From NCBI GenBank assembly GCA_024998755.1, contig JACEUU010000003.1:62001-126000 (forward strand): a stretch of DNA of 64,000 nucleotides. Reading direction: 5' to 3'. A program made the position numbers and the translations under genes. The DNA comes from Vampirovibrio sp. Lineage in GTDB: Bacteria; Cyanobacteriota; Vampirovibrionia; Vampirovibrionales; JAJTHC01. The notes below the pieces were generated by a model. It made no database searches and was not told where the DNA came from. It was given only the letters and a program-made list of their open reading frames with translations. Positions 52,205 through 61,811 of this stretch are shown here, one piece after another (the first letter of the stretch is position 1; each line of letters opens with the position of its first letter).

Positions 52205-53110
52205 ATGAATATCGGTCGGTTATCTACCAGTTTTGCCTTACAGCAAGCCCAAGGGTGGCTACAAAGCAACCAAAGTAAATTGAATAAATTACAGGAAAAA
52301 ACATCAACAGGGCAGAATGTGAATCGTCCTTCAGACGACCCATTGGCATTGGCTAACTTGCTAAACGTAAACCAAGGTATCAACCACAATGAACAATACA
52401 TTAAAAATATTGATGTGGGTTTAAGCGAACTGCAAAGTACCGATAGTGCCGTTGGGCAAGTGGTAGATATTATTAACCGTGCTAGCGAACTAGCCACCCA
52501 AGGTGCCAACGTTACTACAGGGATTAATGGCATGACTTCTATTAGTAAAGAAATTGATTTATTGACAAATCAGCTCGTGCAATTAGGTAATAGTTCCATT
52601 AATGGGGTTTATTTATTTGCGGGGGTTAAAACCAGTGCAGCCCCCTTTGTAAGAACGGCCGATGTAGTTACTTATAGTGGTACCCTAAGTACAGAAGCCT
52701 ACCAACGAGAGATTGATATTGACAATACCACAACCACAACGCTCAATACCCCTGGTGATAGATTGTTTGGTGATTCCACCAGTGGGTTATTGAAGGTAAT
52801 GATTGATCTCAAAAATAATTTAGCAGCAGGTAGCACAACAGACACAAGGGCAAGATTAGATGAACTAAAAACGCAGTTGGAATCTACCTTAAGCATACAA
52901 TCAGAAGTAGGGGCTAACATTAATAGGTTAACCCTAACCAAAGACCGTACTAATAATAGCCAAGATAGTTTTGCCCAACTGTATGCGGGCATTCAAAATG
53001 TAGATATGGCAAAAACCATTACGGATTTACGCTTTCAAGAACAGATTCAGCAAACCAGCTTGAGCGTTTTAGGCAGAGTATTGCCTAAATCATTGTTAGA
53101 TTTTATTTAG
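52205..53110 (+). CDS. flgL: Flagellar hook-associated protein 3 (FlgL)
   Basis: 301 residues. Flagellin-like N-terminus: LQEKTSTGQNVNRPSDDPLALANLLNV; centre NGVYLFAGVKTSAAPF; C-terminus VDMAKTITDLRFQEQIQQTSLSVLGRVLPKSLLDFI. It is the second hook-filament junction protein and closes the cluster. Flagellin itself is not in the window. Confidence 0.94.
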   Translation: MNIGRLSTSFALQQAQGWLQSNQSKLNKLQEKTSTGQNVNRPSDDPLALANLLNVNQGINHNEQYIKNIDVGLSELQSTDSAVGQVVDIINRASELATQGANVTTGINGMTSISKEIDLLTNQLVQLGNSSINGVYLFAGVKTSAAPFVRTADVVTYSGTLSTEAYQREIDIDNTTTTTLNTPGDRLFGDSTSGLLKVMIDLKNNLAAGSTTDTRARLDELKTQLESTLSIQSEVGANINRLTLTKDRTNNSQDSFAQLYAGIQNVDMAKTITDLRFQEQIQQTSLSVLGRVLPKSLLDFI

Positions 53111-53116
53111 GCTTTT

Positions 53117-53443
53117 TTAAGCATTGGGGTAGGGTTCAAACTGTACGCCTAATTGCCTTAACTGCGGACGATGCGGTAATTCTTCAGCATAGGTTTGGGG
53201 AATTGGGGTCATTTTGTTTAGATACTGGTAAAGAACCATAGGATTTTGACCGATTAACTGATTATGATTAGCAACAATCTTTGCCTCCTCCTCTATCGCT
53301 TTTCGACCTTTGGCATCACGTTCATTGGAATCTTTCCAATAAGCTTCATGCCTCTTTGTTTGTTCACTCTTACCAAAAAGACCATCTAAAAAGGTATTTG
53401 GTTGATAACAGGCATCTGCATTACGACTCCATTGTTTATCCAT
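53117..53443 (-). CDS. Small hypothetical protein
   Basis: 108 residues from the ATG at 53443 with AGGGTG upstream; a GTG at 53452 adds three. The product is polar and charged (LDGLFGKSEQTKRHEAYWKD; GRKAIEEEAKIVANHNQ) without signal or membrane segment. No family recognised. It is convergent with flgL, 6 bases apart; an IS5 copy inserted just upstream may have removed its promoter. Confidence 0.55.
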   Translation of the reverse strand: MDKQWSRNADACYQPNTFLDGLFGKSEQTKRHEAYWKDSNERDAKGRKAIEEEAKIVANHNQLIGQNPMVLYQYLNKMTPIPQTYAEELPHRPQLRQLGVQFEPYPNA

Positions 53444-53587
53444 ATCGAACACCCTAGAATTGTATTGAAGTTACGGAATAAGGGTGTGCAGGTGGGAGTA
53501 GTGAGTGTTTTTTAATAAAATTCAACCAAAAATGCTCAAAAAACAGAACAATACCCCTTGTTTCCACTCTTTTCGGATCATAATTAC

Positions 53588-54717
53588 CTAAAAACCATAC
53601 AAGAATCCACTAAAACCTACCCCCCTCCTCACCAAAAAACCATACCGACGACAATTATACCCAAATGCCAAGCCCAAAATCTCCGCAGAAACACGCACTA
53701 ACCCACGACAAGACACACGAACCTTCTTAAACACCGTCTTCCAACCCGCAAACACATGCTCCACCCTAGCCCGAACCTTAGAAAGCAACCCATTAAACCG
53801 CTTCTGCGAAGCCGTCAACTCAGGCGTTGGTTCATGCTGCTTACCCCGAACACGACGCTTAATAATCCTCGGCTGTATCCCCAACGCCTTCAAATCCTTC
53901 TCCTTACCCACATACCCACTATCCGCACCAACAGTCTGCTCATCGCCCACCAGTACAGGCAGTAAACTCTGACTGTCATGCACATTGGCACCAGTAACAA
54001 CCACCTTGCGAATCAACTTGCTTTTATACCAATTCAAAGATTAAATGGCGTGTTTTTGTAGGGGCGTGATTTATTAGCCCTAGCGGTCTATGCGTTGCAT
54101 CAGTCCGTCCCACAAGCCCTAAACGGATGCGATAAATCGCACCCCTACATAGAGAAAGCTATACGCTATTCTAACTTTGAATTGGTATTAGCATCCACAT
54201 TAACCGTGGCACTGTAACCAAAGCCTTTGTAGCCATAAGTGGCATCAGGGTCGCTCTGGTCTTCAGGCTTTTTTCTCTGTTTGCTATTGGCTTTAATAAA
54301 GGTGGCATCTACCAAGTTGCCTTCTTTAAGAATGAGGTTGTTCTCTTGGAAGAAGGTGTCTAAGGCTAAGAAAAGGGCTTCTTGGGCTGGGGTGTTTTGC
54401 AGTTCGTGTTGGAAGTTTTCGAGTGTCGTGGCTTCAGGGATGGGGGATTCTAAGGAGAAGCCGAGAAACTTTCGGAAGGAGAGTCTGTCGTGGCATTGAA
54501 ATTCGGTTTGTTCATAGGAGAGATTGAACCATATTTTGAGGAGGTTCATTTTGAGCAGTAGTAGGCGTTTGTAGGGTGGTCTGCCGTTGGGTTTGTGGTG
54601 GATGTGTGTTTTGAGGATGGTTTCAAATAGTTGCCATGGTAGGGTTTGGTTCATTTCCTCTAGGAATTTGTGAGTCGGTGTGGCTTGTTGAATTTGGATG
54701 TCGGCAAAGGTAGTCAT
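53588..54717 (-). pseudogene. IS5-family transposase, interrupted by a MITE
   Basis: N-terminal part (54717 down to the MITE): MTTFADIQIQQATPTHKFLE, then LEGN-type run LKEGNLVDATFIKANSKQR with the first DDE aspartate, and YGYKGFGYSATVNVDA. C-terminal part (54026-53588): VVVTGANVHDSQSLLPVLVGDEQTVGADSGYVGKEKD-type second Asp region and RARVEHVFAGWKTVF with the Glu. Removing the MITE and a 3-base duplication restores one frame, so the gene was disrupted only by that insertion. Confidence 0.88.
54027..54187. mobile_element. 161-bp MITE inside IS5 copy 1
   Basis: Ends TACCAATTCAAAG / CTTTGAATTGGTA with TAA-like flanks. The outer 25 bases resemble the ends of the IS630 element at 58620 (TACCAATTCCAAGTTTAAAT). 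The core is the TAGGGGCG repeat also present at 47391. Confidence 0.88.
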
Positions 54718-54787
54718 GGAGGTGGGGTATCCTATGAGAGGTGGAATAATGTCCCTTCTATTTTACCTTGCCCTTTTTCCGTAACTT

Positions 54788-55942
54788 CTATTCTCTTATT
54801 ACTGGTTTTAGAGCTTGTTGTTGGGCTGATAGAACATCTAGCTTGGCATACAATACTTGTTTTCGTTCAATATCATTTTTCAAGGCTAATACAAAGGGGC
54901 GTACATCATGTGCTACAGCATTTAGTAAACGTTTTAAATCTCTCGATTGTGTTGCGGTGAATTGTTCATTTTGATACTGTATAAACCCTTCCAATAACCC
55001 TGAAGCAAAATGGCTTAATGTTCCTTCTTTAGAGGCCATTTTACGATGATAATTAGCCAAGCCTTCCGATACTATGGCTTGTTGAGAATCTGACAATAAT
55101 CGAAAAGTCTTTGCTTCTTCTGTGCGTAAATCTGCCAAGGCATGATGAGCTTGATATCGAACCATTGCATGAATATGGGGCATCGCATTTTCAATAGCAC
55201 CAATACCCGACTGAACCGTTCGCATTCTATCAGTAGGGTTACTTTCTGATTTGGCGTGCATCAGTTGGTTTAATCCGTACCCCAATTGGTTATTATGGAT
55301 GGCTTTTTCAGCTTTCGTATCATTCACCGCAATAATAGCTTGGTTAGCTAACCGACGCAAGGCTTCTGTTTTATCCGCTGGTAAGCCAAGGTGGGTAACC
55401 ATTGTATCAAAGGTTTGTGGGGTAAATAGTTGCCTGCGTTGCGTAAACGTACTAAATGCTTGTTCCAGCTTTACTGTCAATTCTTTTTGTAATGCTAGCG
55501 ATTCTTCCTGAAACTTACCATCTCGTGCGTTAATCACTTTTTCTAAAGCAGCAGCAGCATCTTCTTTTACTTTTGCAGAGGGATATTTGACCCCTGTTGT
55601 GGCAAGATCAGTAGCGATTGCTGGAATGGCAGTCTTTGTAATCCATGTAAATATACCCGTTAATGCTAATGCTTCACCGTTGCGAATACCAACTTTCTCT
55701 GGGGCTTGGGCAACATTTGCTGCTTTTGCTCATTCTTAGACTCTGCTATAGCATCCTTCACCACTCGTTTATTAAACTCATAATCCGCTTTCATTCCAAC
55801 GTTTGCCAAGAGAAACAGAAGAGGAGACATTGCCAATAAAATTAAAACAGATGTTAAAGCCGACTTAACGGTTTCTCCAGCAGAAAGCCCTTCTCTACTT
55901 TGCCTAACAAACGAATCAGCAACAGGAGCAGATAAAGCAATA
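54788..55942 (-). pseudogene. Gene fragment between inverted IS5 copies, truncated at both ends and frameshifted
   Basis: Reading from 55942 downwards, one frame gives a membrane helix (SALTSVLILLAMSPLLFLLANV) and DYEFNKRVVKDAIAESKNEQ. A one-base frame change near 55728 leads into AKAANVAQAPEKVG and the 250-codon helical frame (LTVKLEQAFSTFTQRRQLF; IEKAIHNNQLGYGLNQLM-type). The upstream end is cut by IS5 copy 2. The final stop codon is created at the border of IS5 copy 1, so the natural C-terminus is probably lost too. Family not recognised. Confidence 0.75.
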
Positions 55943-56024
55943 GAAGTTACGGAAAAAGGGCAAGGTAATTTTGGGTTAGAAGAGAAGGGACATTATTCCA
56001 CCTCTCATAGGATACCCCACCCCC

Positions 56025-57154
56025 ATGACTACCTTTGCCGACATCCAAATTCAACAAGCCACCCCCACCCACAAATTCCTAGAGGAAATGAACCAAACCC
56101 TACCATGGCAACTATTTGAAACCATCCTCAAAACACACATCCACCACAAACCCAACGGCAGACCACCCTACAAACGCCTACTACTGCTCAAAATGAACCT
56201 CCTCAAAATATGGTTCAATCTCTCCTATGAACAAACCGAATTTCAATGCCACGACAGACTCTCCTTCCGAAAGTTTCTCGGCTTCTCCTTAGAATCCCCC
56301 ATCCCTGAAGCCACGACACTCGAAAACTTCCAACACGAACTGCAAAACACCCCAGCCCAAGAAGCCCTTTTCTTAGCCTTAGACACCTTCTTCCAAGAGA
56401 ACAACCTCATTCTTAAAGAAGGCAACTTGGTAGATGCCACCTTTATTAAAGCCAATAGCAAACAGAGAAAAAAGCCTGAAGACCAGAGCGACCCTGATGC
56501 CACTTATGGCTACAAAGGCTTTGGTTACAGTGCCACGGTTAATGTGGATGCTAATACCAATTCAAAGTTAGAATAGCGTATAGCTTTCTCTATGTAGGGG
56601 TGCGATTTATCGCATCCGTTTAGGGCTTGTGGGACGGACTGATGCAACGAATAGACCGCTAGGGCTAATAAATCACGCCCCTACAAAAACACGCCATTTA
56701 ATCTTTGAATTGGTATAAAAGCAAGTTGATTCGCAAGGTGGTTGTTACTGGTGCCAATGTGCATGACAGTCAGAGTTTACTGCCTGTACTGGTGGGCGAT
56801 GAGCAGACTGTTGGTGCGGATAGTGGGTATGTGGGTAAGGAGAAGGATTTGAAGGCGTTGGGGATACAGCCGAGGATTATTAAGCGTCGTGTTCGGGGTA
56901 AGCAGCATGAACCAACGCCTGAGTTGACGGCTTCGCAGAAGCGGTTTAATGGGTTGCTTTCTAAGGTTCGGGCTAGGGTGGAGCATGTGTTTGCGGGTTG
57001 GAAGACGGTGTTTAAGAAGGTTCGTGTGTCTTGTCGTGGGTTAGTGCGTGTTTCTGCGGAGATTTTGGGCTTGGCATTTGGGTATAATTGTCGTCGGTAT
57101 GGTTTTTTGGTGAGGAGGGGGGTAGGTTTTAGTGGATTCTTGTATGGTTTTTAG
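56025..57154 (+). pseudogene. IS5-family transposase, interrupted by a MITE (copy 2)
   Basis: Protein halves are identical to those of copy 1: 56025-56554 encodes the N-terminal and first-Asp part, 56716-57154 the rest of the DDE domain ending RRGVGFSGFLYGF. The MITE introduces a stop soon after DANTNSKLE. Neither copy can make a full transposase from one frame. Confidence 0.88.
56555..56715. mobile_element. 161-bp MITE inside IS5 copy 2
   Basis: Inverse of 54027-54187 with the same ends and length. Flanks read GATGC-TAA on the left and TAA-AAGC on the right; deleting the element and one TAA gives GAT GCT AAA AGC in frame. Confidence 0.88.
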
Positions 57155-57273
57155 GTAATTATGATCCGAAAAGAGTGGAAACAAGGGGTATTGTTCTGTT
57201 TTTTGAACATTTTTGGTTGAATTTTATTAAAAAACACTCACTACTCCCACCTGCACACCCTTATTCCGTAACT

Positions 57274-57501
57274 TCATCTGCTTAACATGCTGGGGTCTTC
57301 CACCATAATAGAAAAACGCCCCGTTGAATCGCTAACATAGTAGGGCTGATGCTTTTTGCAAAACGTGCAACCACACTGCCGTATAACCCATTTTCCAACA
57401 GGAATAATCGTTTCAAATAACACCCTCACTTGCTGGCAATGGCAACTACCATGATGCTTATGGAGAATAGGATCATCCTTGATTTGTTCCGAAATAGTCA
57501 T
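57274..57501 (-). pseudogene. GFA/CENP-V-domain protein, 3' end removed by IS5
   Basis: 75 residues remain: HHGSCHCQQVRVLFETIIPVGKW and CGCTFCKKHQPYYVSDSTG carry the zinc cysteines of the glutathione-dependent formaldehyde-activating (Gfa/CENP-V) fold. The frame then ends in a TGA formed across the IS5 border (57274-57276), so the C-terminal half is missing. It starts 20 bases after metW on the same strand. Confidence 0.82.
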
Positions 57502-57521
57502 AGCCTGTTCTACTCCTTCTT

Positions 57522-58148
57522 TTATTCACCGACCAACTGGAAAACGGCTTCGCTTCCTAACCAGTTTGAAACCCCACCCCCTAAAACAGATTGCCCTAGA
57601 TGCCAAGTTTCGCCTACTTGGAAATGCCAGCGTTCAATTGCCCAGCCTTCTTGTTTGCAAAGTGCTTGAAAATCGGCAATTGTAAACAGGTGGATGTTGG
57701 GCGTATCGTACCAGTGGTAGGGCAATGCAGGCGAATTAGGCATTCTTCCACCTAATAATAACGCTAGTCTTATTTGCCAATGCCCAAAGTTCGGGAAGCC
57801 CACAATGGCTCGTTTTCCTACCCGTAACATCCCATGCACAACGGGTACAGGCAACTTCGTGCGTTGCAAAGTTTGATTTAACACGACAAAGTCAAAATGC
57901 TGAGGCGGATAATCCGCCAAGGCTTCTTCCAGCGTACCGTGAAAGACGGGAAGCCCTTTGCCCATGCAGGTTTGCACGTTAGCTTCATCTAATTCAACGC
58001 CTAAGGCTTTACAGTTTTTTTGCGTGATGAGGGCTTGCAGTAATGCCCCATCCCCACAACCTAAATCTAGCACGCTAGCCCCTGTGGGAATGATGGTTAA
58101 AATCTGTTGTAAATCTGCCCGAAGCGACGTTAAATCTAAAGTCATCAT
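57522..58148 (-). CDS. metW: MetW methyltransferase-like protein
   Basis: 208 residues. SAM-binding motif SVLDLGCGDGALLQALI, then GVELDEANVQTC, FDFVVLNQTLQ, KRAIVGFPNFGHWQIR and the family pattern LPYHWYDTPNIHLFTIADFQALC. MetW accompanies the homoserine acyltransferase MetX in many bacteria and is needed for its activity in some. metX lies 3.6 kb upstream on the same strand, separated by an ankyrin gene now filled with transposons. Starts ATGATG. Confidence 0.93.
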   Translation of the reverse strand: MMTLDLTSLRADLQQILTIIPTGASVLDLGCGDGALLQALITQKNCKALGVELDEANVQTCMGKGLPVFHGTLEEALADYPPQHFDFVVLNQTLQRTKLPVPVVHGMLRVGKRAIVGFPNFGHWQIRLALLLGGRMPNSPALPYHWYDTPNIHLFTIADFQALCKQEGWAIERWHFQVGETWHLGQSVLGGGVSNWLGSEAVFQLVGE

Positions 58149-58198
58149 CCTGATAAAATACCATAAAACTACGCCCTAAAGTATTCAAAATAAAAATT

Positions 58199-58356
58199 TT
58201 AAATGACTGCTCCATGTTTTTTTAAAAGTTCAATATTTTTATTTAACACTGATTGATCTAATCCGCCTAGTTCTAAAAAATCTTGAGCCAATTTTAGGGC
58301 TGTTTCACCCTTATTATTTCTAATATTCACTTTCGCCCCAGCCTTTATAAGTAAAT
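58199..58356 (-). pseudogene. Ankyrin-repeat gene, C-terminal fragment
   Basis: Reverse-strand translation reads LLIKAGAKVNIRNNKGETAL, KLAQDFLELGGLDQSVLNKN and IELLKKHGAVI then stop: an ankyrin repeat and capping helix. It begins exactly at the IS5 end (58357) and continues the ankyrin gene whose first part is at 61387-61726. Too short for an ordinary ORF cut-off. Confidence 0.85.
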
Positions 58357-58619
58357 GAAGTTACGGAATAAGGGTGTGCAGGTGGGAGTAGTGAGTGTTT
58401 TTTAATAAAATTCAACCAAAAATGCTCAAAAAACAGAACAATACCCCTTGTTTCCACTCTTTTCGGATCATAATTACCTAAAAACCATACAAGAATCCAC
58501 TAAAACCTACCCCCCTCCTCACCAAAAAACCATACCGACGACAATTATACCCAAATGCCAAGCCCAAAATCTCCGCAGAAACACGCACTAACCCACGACA
58601 AGACACAGGAACCTTCTAA

Positions 58620-59702
58620 TACCAATTCCAAGTTTAAATAGCGTGTTGAATATAGGGGAAATAGGCGAACGATTTCACCCACGCTGTATTAGCCTCTACC
58701 CAGCGTAAAGTCTTCACTAAATGAGCTTCCACTGCATCCAACGTCTCAAAATAAGCATTGCCAAAAAACCGAGTCCGAATACCCTTCCACAACTGCTCCA
58801 CAGGGTTCAACTGCGGACTATACGGCGGTAAACAAACCAACCGAATGTTAGCAGGAACAACCAGCCCCCCACTTCTATGCCAACCTGCACCATCCAAAAC
58901 AAGCACAATCTCATCTGCAGGGTAACGCTCACTTAATTCCTGCAAAAACAACGTCATACAAGCCGTATCCGCATACGGAAGAATCAACGAAACACTCTCT
59001 CCCGTCTTGGGTTCCATGGTACTATACGCATAGAGGTATTGCCGTATATGTTGAGCTTCCACTACTGAACGTTCACCCTTGGGTAACCATACTTTACGAA
59101 CTTGGCAAATTTTGCCAAACCTCGCCTCATCCTGAAAAAATAGCCGAACTGGCTTTTTTACTGTTTTTGTAACAGAGTTAACGAAGTCAGGAAGTTTTTT
59201 TGAAGAGGGTTTGAGCCTCATCATTATGGTTGGGATGCACTGGGCGAGGTACTTTTGCCTTCCAATCGTGGCGATTGAGCAGGTTGTAAACAGTTTGAAA
59301 GATGACGGGTCTGCCCACCAGTGCGTTGAGTGCCTGGTGTAAATCGTAGATACCGACCTTACCTTTGTGGCGTTGTAGTAGGTCTATTTCGGCTTGTTTA
59401 CTGGGTAGTAGGCTATTGCGTACAATCCCTTTTTTAGGATAGAGACTGTAAAGTCCGTGTTGTTGAACTTGGGCTTGAATGTGTTGGACGTGTCGAAAGC
59501 CGAAACCCGTATGTTGGGCTATTTCGGCTTGTGTTTTACCGTCGATTATTTTGAGTTTAATGCAGAGGAATCGGCGATAGGTTTTCTTGTCGGTGAAGGT
59601 TTTTTCAAAGGCGAGTACGTCTTCTTGGGTGATCATGATCAGAATCTTTCAAACAAACAATAATACCCCTCTATTATACGCTATTTAAACTTGGAATTGG
59701 TA
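58620..59702 (-). mobile_element. IS630-type insertion sequence A
   Basis: 25-bp perfect terminal inverted repeats, TACCAATTCCAAGTTTAAAT then AGCGT, at both ends. Flanks are TAA on the left and TTAA on the right. It carries a two-frame transposase and is inserted in IS5 copy 3. Confidence 0.92.
58634..59636 (-). CDS. IS630-family transposase A, in two overlapping frames
   Basis: First frame (59636-59187): HTH part with KTQAEIAQHTGFGFRHVQHI and a linker to NHNDEAQTLFKK. Second frame (59224-58634): DDE domain with FFQDEARFG, IVLVLDGAGWHRS and CLPPYSPQLNPVEQLWKGIR. The frames overlap at a run of seven A; joining FKK to LPDFVN needs a +1 (or -2) change. Fusion by slippage is usual in this family. 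Ends are intact, so the element may be active. Confidence 0.88.
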
Positions 59703-59890
59703 TTAAACACCGTCTTCCAACCCGCAAACACATGCTCCACTCTTGCCCGAACCTTAGAAACCAACCCATTAAACCGCTTCTGCGAAGCCGTCAACTCAGG
59801 CGTTGGTTCATGCTGCTTACCCCGAACACGACGCTTAATAATCCTCGGCTGTATCCCCAACGCCTTCAAATCCTTCTCCTTACCCACATA

Positions 59891-60819
59891 TAGCTGTTCC
59901 AATAATTATTGAGCTATAATAAGGAGGATAACGTTCACGAAAAAGGAGGATTCATCTATGGCATATAGCGTCGATTTAAGACAACGAGTCGTTGATTGCA
60001 TCAATCAAGAAAAAGAAACACAACAAGCCACCGTCATCCGATTCAAAGTCAGTCTCGCCACCGTCAAACGATGGGTCAAACGAACCTGTCTCATCCCCAA
60101 AAAACCAGGGGCAACCACCGCAACAAGCATCGACAGAAACCAACTACTCGCCATACAAAAAGCCAACCCCAGTGCCTATTTGGACGAATTGGCTCTCTTG
60201 CTCGGTTCTAAAAAATCCACCATCTCCTACAACCTCATTAAACTCGGCATTAGCCGTAAAAAAAAGCACGCTCTACCGAGAACGAAGTGAAGCCAAACGC
60301 ACAGTTTATAAGCAGGAGATAGAACCGCTAACGCCCGCCAGTCTTGTGTTTGTGGATGAATGTGGGGTTGACCGTAGAAGCGTTGAACGCTTGTATGGTC
60401 GTTCCCCTAAAGGTGAACGGGTGCAGGAGGAAATTAGTGGTCAACGCACCGAACGTACCTCTATTATAGCAGGGTTACAGGGTGGAAAGCCATTAGCCCC
60501 GTGGTGTTTTAAGGGCTATTGTAATACCGAGGTTATTTTGACGTGGGTTGAACATGAGTTGTTACCGAGTTTAACGGCGGGGATGACGGTCATTGGGGAT
60601 AATGCGAGTTTTCATAAATCTTGGGAGATTCAACAGCTGATTGAATATGCGGGTTGTCGGTTGTTGTTTTTACCGCCTTACAGTCCTGATTTGAATCCGA
60701 TTGAGCGATTTTGGTCGGCGTTGAAGGCGAGAATTCGTCGGTTACTAACCGATACCTTATCTTTAGATGAAGCCATTGACCAAGCCTTTAAAATGGCTCA
60801 ATAACTTTGGGAACAGCTA
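59891..60819 (+). mobile_element. IS630-type insertion sequence B, complete
   Basis: Ends TAGCTGTTCC / GGAACAGCTA, flanked by TA on both sides. It interrupts IS5 copy 3 on the left and abuts a truncated inverted copy of itself on the right. Confidence 0.9.
59958..60804 (+). CDS. IS630-family transposase B, in two overlapping frames
   Basis: First frame (59958-60290): MAYSVDLRQRVVDCINQEKE and an HTH region ATVIRFKVSLATVKRWVKR. Second frame, ending at 60804: LVFVDECGVDRRSVERLYGR, MTVIGDNASFHKSWEI and LPPYSPDLNPIERFWSALKAR, a complete DDE set. The frames join at a run of eight A (near 60258-60265) with a +1 change (GISRKKK to KKSTLYRERS). AAGGAGG precedes the ATG. Confidence 0.9.
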
Positions 60820-61319
60820 TACGTTCGGTGCGTTGACCACTAATTTCCTCCTGCACCCGTTCACCTTTAGGGGAACGACCATACAAGCGTTCAACGCTTC
60901 TACGGCCAACCCCACATTCATCCACAAACACAAGACTGGCGGGCGTTAGCGGTTCTATCTCCTGCTTATAAACTGTGCGTTTGGCTTCACTTCGTTCTCG
61001 GTAGAGCGTGCTTTTTTTTACGGCTAATGCCGAGTTTAATGAGGTTGTAGGAGATGGTGGATTTTTTAGAACCGAGCAAGAGAGCCAATTCGTCCAAATA
61101 GGCACTGGGGTTGGCTTTTTGTATGGCGAGTAGTTGGTTTCTGTCGATGCTTGTTGCGGTGGTTGCCCCTGGTTTTTTGGGGATGAGACAGGTTCGTTTG
61201 ACCCATCGTTTGACGGTGGCGAGACTGACTTTGAATCGGATGACGGTGGCTTGTTGTGTTTCTTTTTCTTGATTGATGCAATCAACGACTCGTTGTCTTA
61301 AATCGACGCTATATGCCAT
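60820..61319 (-). pseudogene. IS630-B transposase remnant
   Basis: Contains the whole first frame (61319-60987) and the start of the DDE frame up to QEEISGQRTER. The second Asp and the Glu of the catalytic triad are missing, so it cannot be active. Confidence 0.88.
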
Positions 61320-61386
61320 AGATGAATCCTCCTTTTTCGTGAACGTTATCCTCCTTATTATAGCTCAATAATTATTGGAACAGCTA
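60820..61386 (-). mobile_element. IS630-type B, truncated inverted copy
   Basis: Matches the first 567 bases or so of element B in opposite orientation, from its TAGCTGTTCC end (61386) to the codons for QRTER, where it is cut at a TA by the complete copy. One substitution changes DECGVD to DECGVG. Confidence 0.9.
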
Positions 61387-61726
61387 TAACTACATTATTC
61401 TTTATATTAACGCCTGCTTTATTATTCAATAATACTATCGCTATAGGAATATCACTTACGATACAAGCTAAATGTAACGGGGTGTTACCTTTAATGTTTT
61501 TCGCATTAATCGTTGCCCCGTTTTTAATCAAATATTGAACTGCTTTTAAATGTTGATTTTGGACTGCGTAGTGTAGAGCATTTTGACCGAATTTATCAGT
61601 AGAATTAATTTGAGTTGTTGTTAAATTAACTGCAGAACTATCAGCTATTACGGGAAAGATTAACTTAGAACAAACAACCAAGATAAGCATCAATTGAAAG
61701 AATACGATACCAACTCCTCGTTTCAT
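61387..61726 (-). pseudogene. Ankyrin-repeat gene, N-terminal fragment
   Basis: A signal peptide or anchor (FFQLMLILVVCSKLIFPVIA) is followed by DKFGQNALHYAVQNQHLKAV, IKNGATINAKNIKGNTPLHLA and a third repeat that breaks off at AGVNIKNNVV. The following residues come from the IS630 end. The missing C-terminal part is at 58199-58356. An exported or membrane-anchored ankyrin protein between metX and metW is implied for the ancestor. Confidence 0.85.
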
Positions 61727-61811
61727 TATGGTTTCATATCCTTTTTAAATTTTACACTTCACAAGATTTAAACATAGTATCGGAAAAGTATTTGTAGTGC
61801 TTTAACCATTG

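Larger units (their letters stand above)
53467..54788 (-). mobile_element. IS5-type insertion sequence, copy 1, carrying a MITE
   Basis: Ends GAAGTTACGGAATAAGGG (left) and the inverse of GAAGTTACGGAAAAAGGG (right), giving an imperfect terminal inverted repeat. Its single transposase gene is split by the 161-bp MITE at 54027-54187. It is an inverted twin of 55943-57275. Confidence 0.9.
55943..57275 (+). mobile_element. IS5-type insertion sequence, copy 2, carrying the same MITE
   Basis: Starts GAAGTTACGGAAAAAGGG and ends at the inverse of GAAGTTACGGAATAAGGG. Inverted twin of 53467-54788, with the MITE at the identical codon. Its right end truncates the GFA-domain gene. Confidence 0.9.
58357..59890 (-). 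mobile_element. IS5-type insertion sequence, copy 3, partial and split by IS630
   Basis: Left end GAAGTTACGGAATAAGGG and transposase 3' part (58357-58619) match copies 1 and 2. An IS630 element sits at 58620-59702, then the IS5 sequence resumes (59703-59890) and is cut off by a second IS630 element. A few substitutions (for example ACACAGG for ACACACG) show it is older than the other two. The transposase is dead. Confidence 0.88.

Noticed and set aside
53467-57275. A functional composite transposon carrying a cargo gene
   Set aside because: Both transposases are interrupted by MITEs and the cargo is truncated and frameshifted; nothing shows it can move as a unit.
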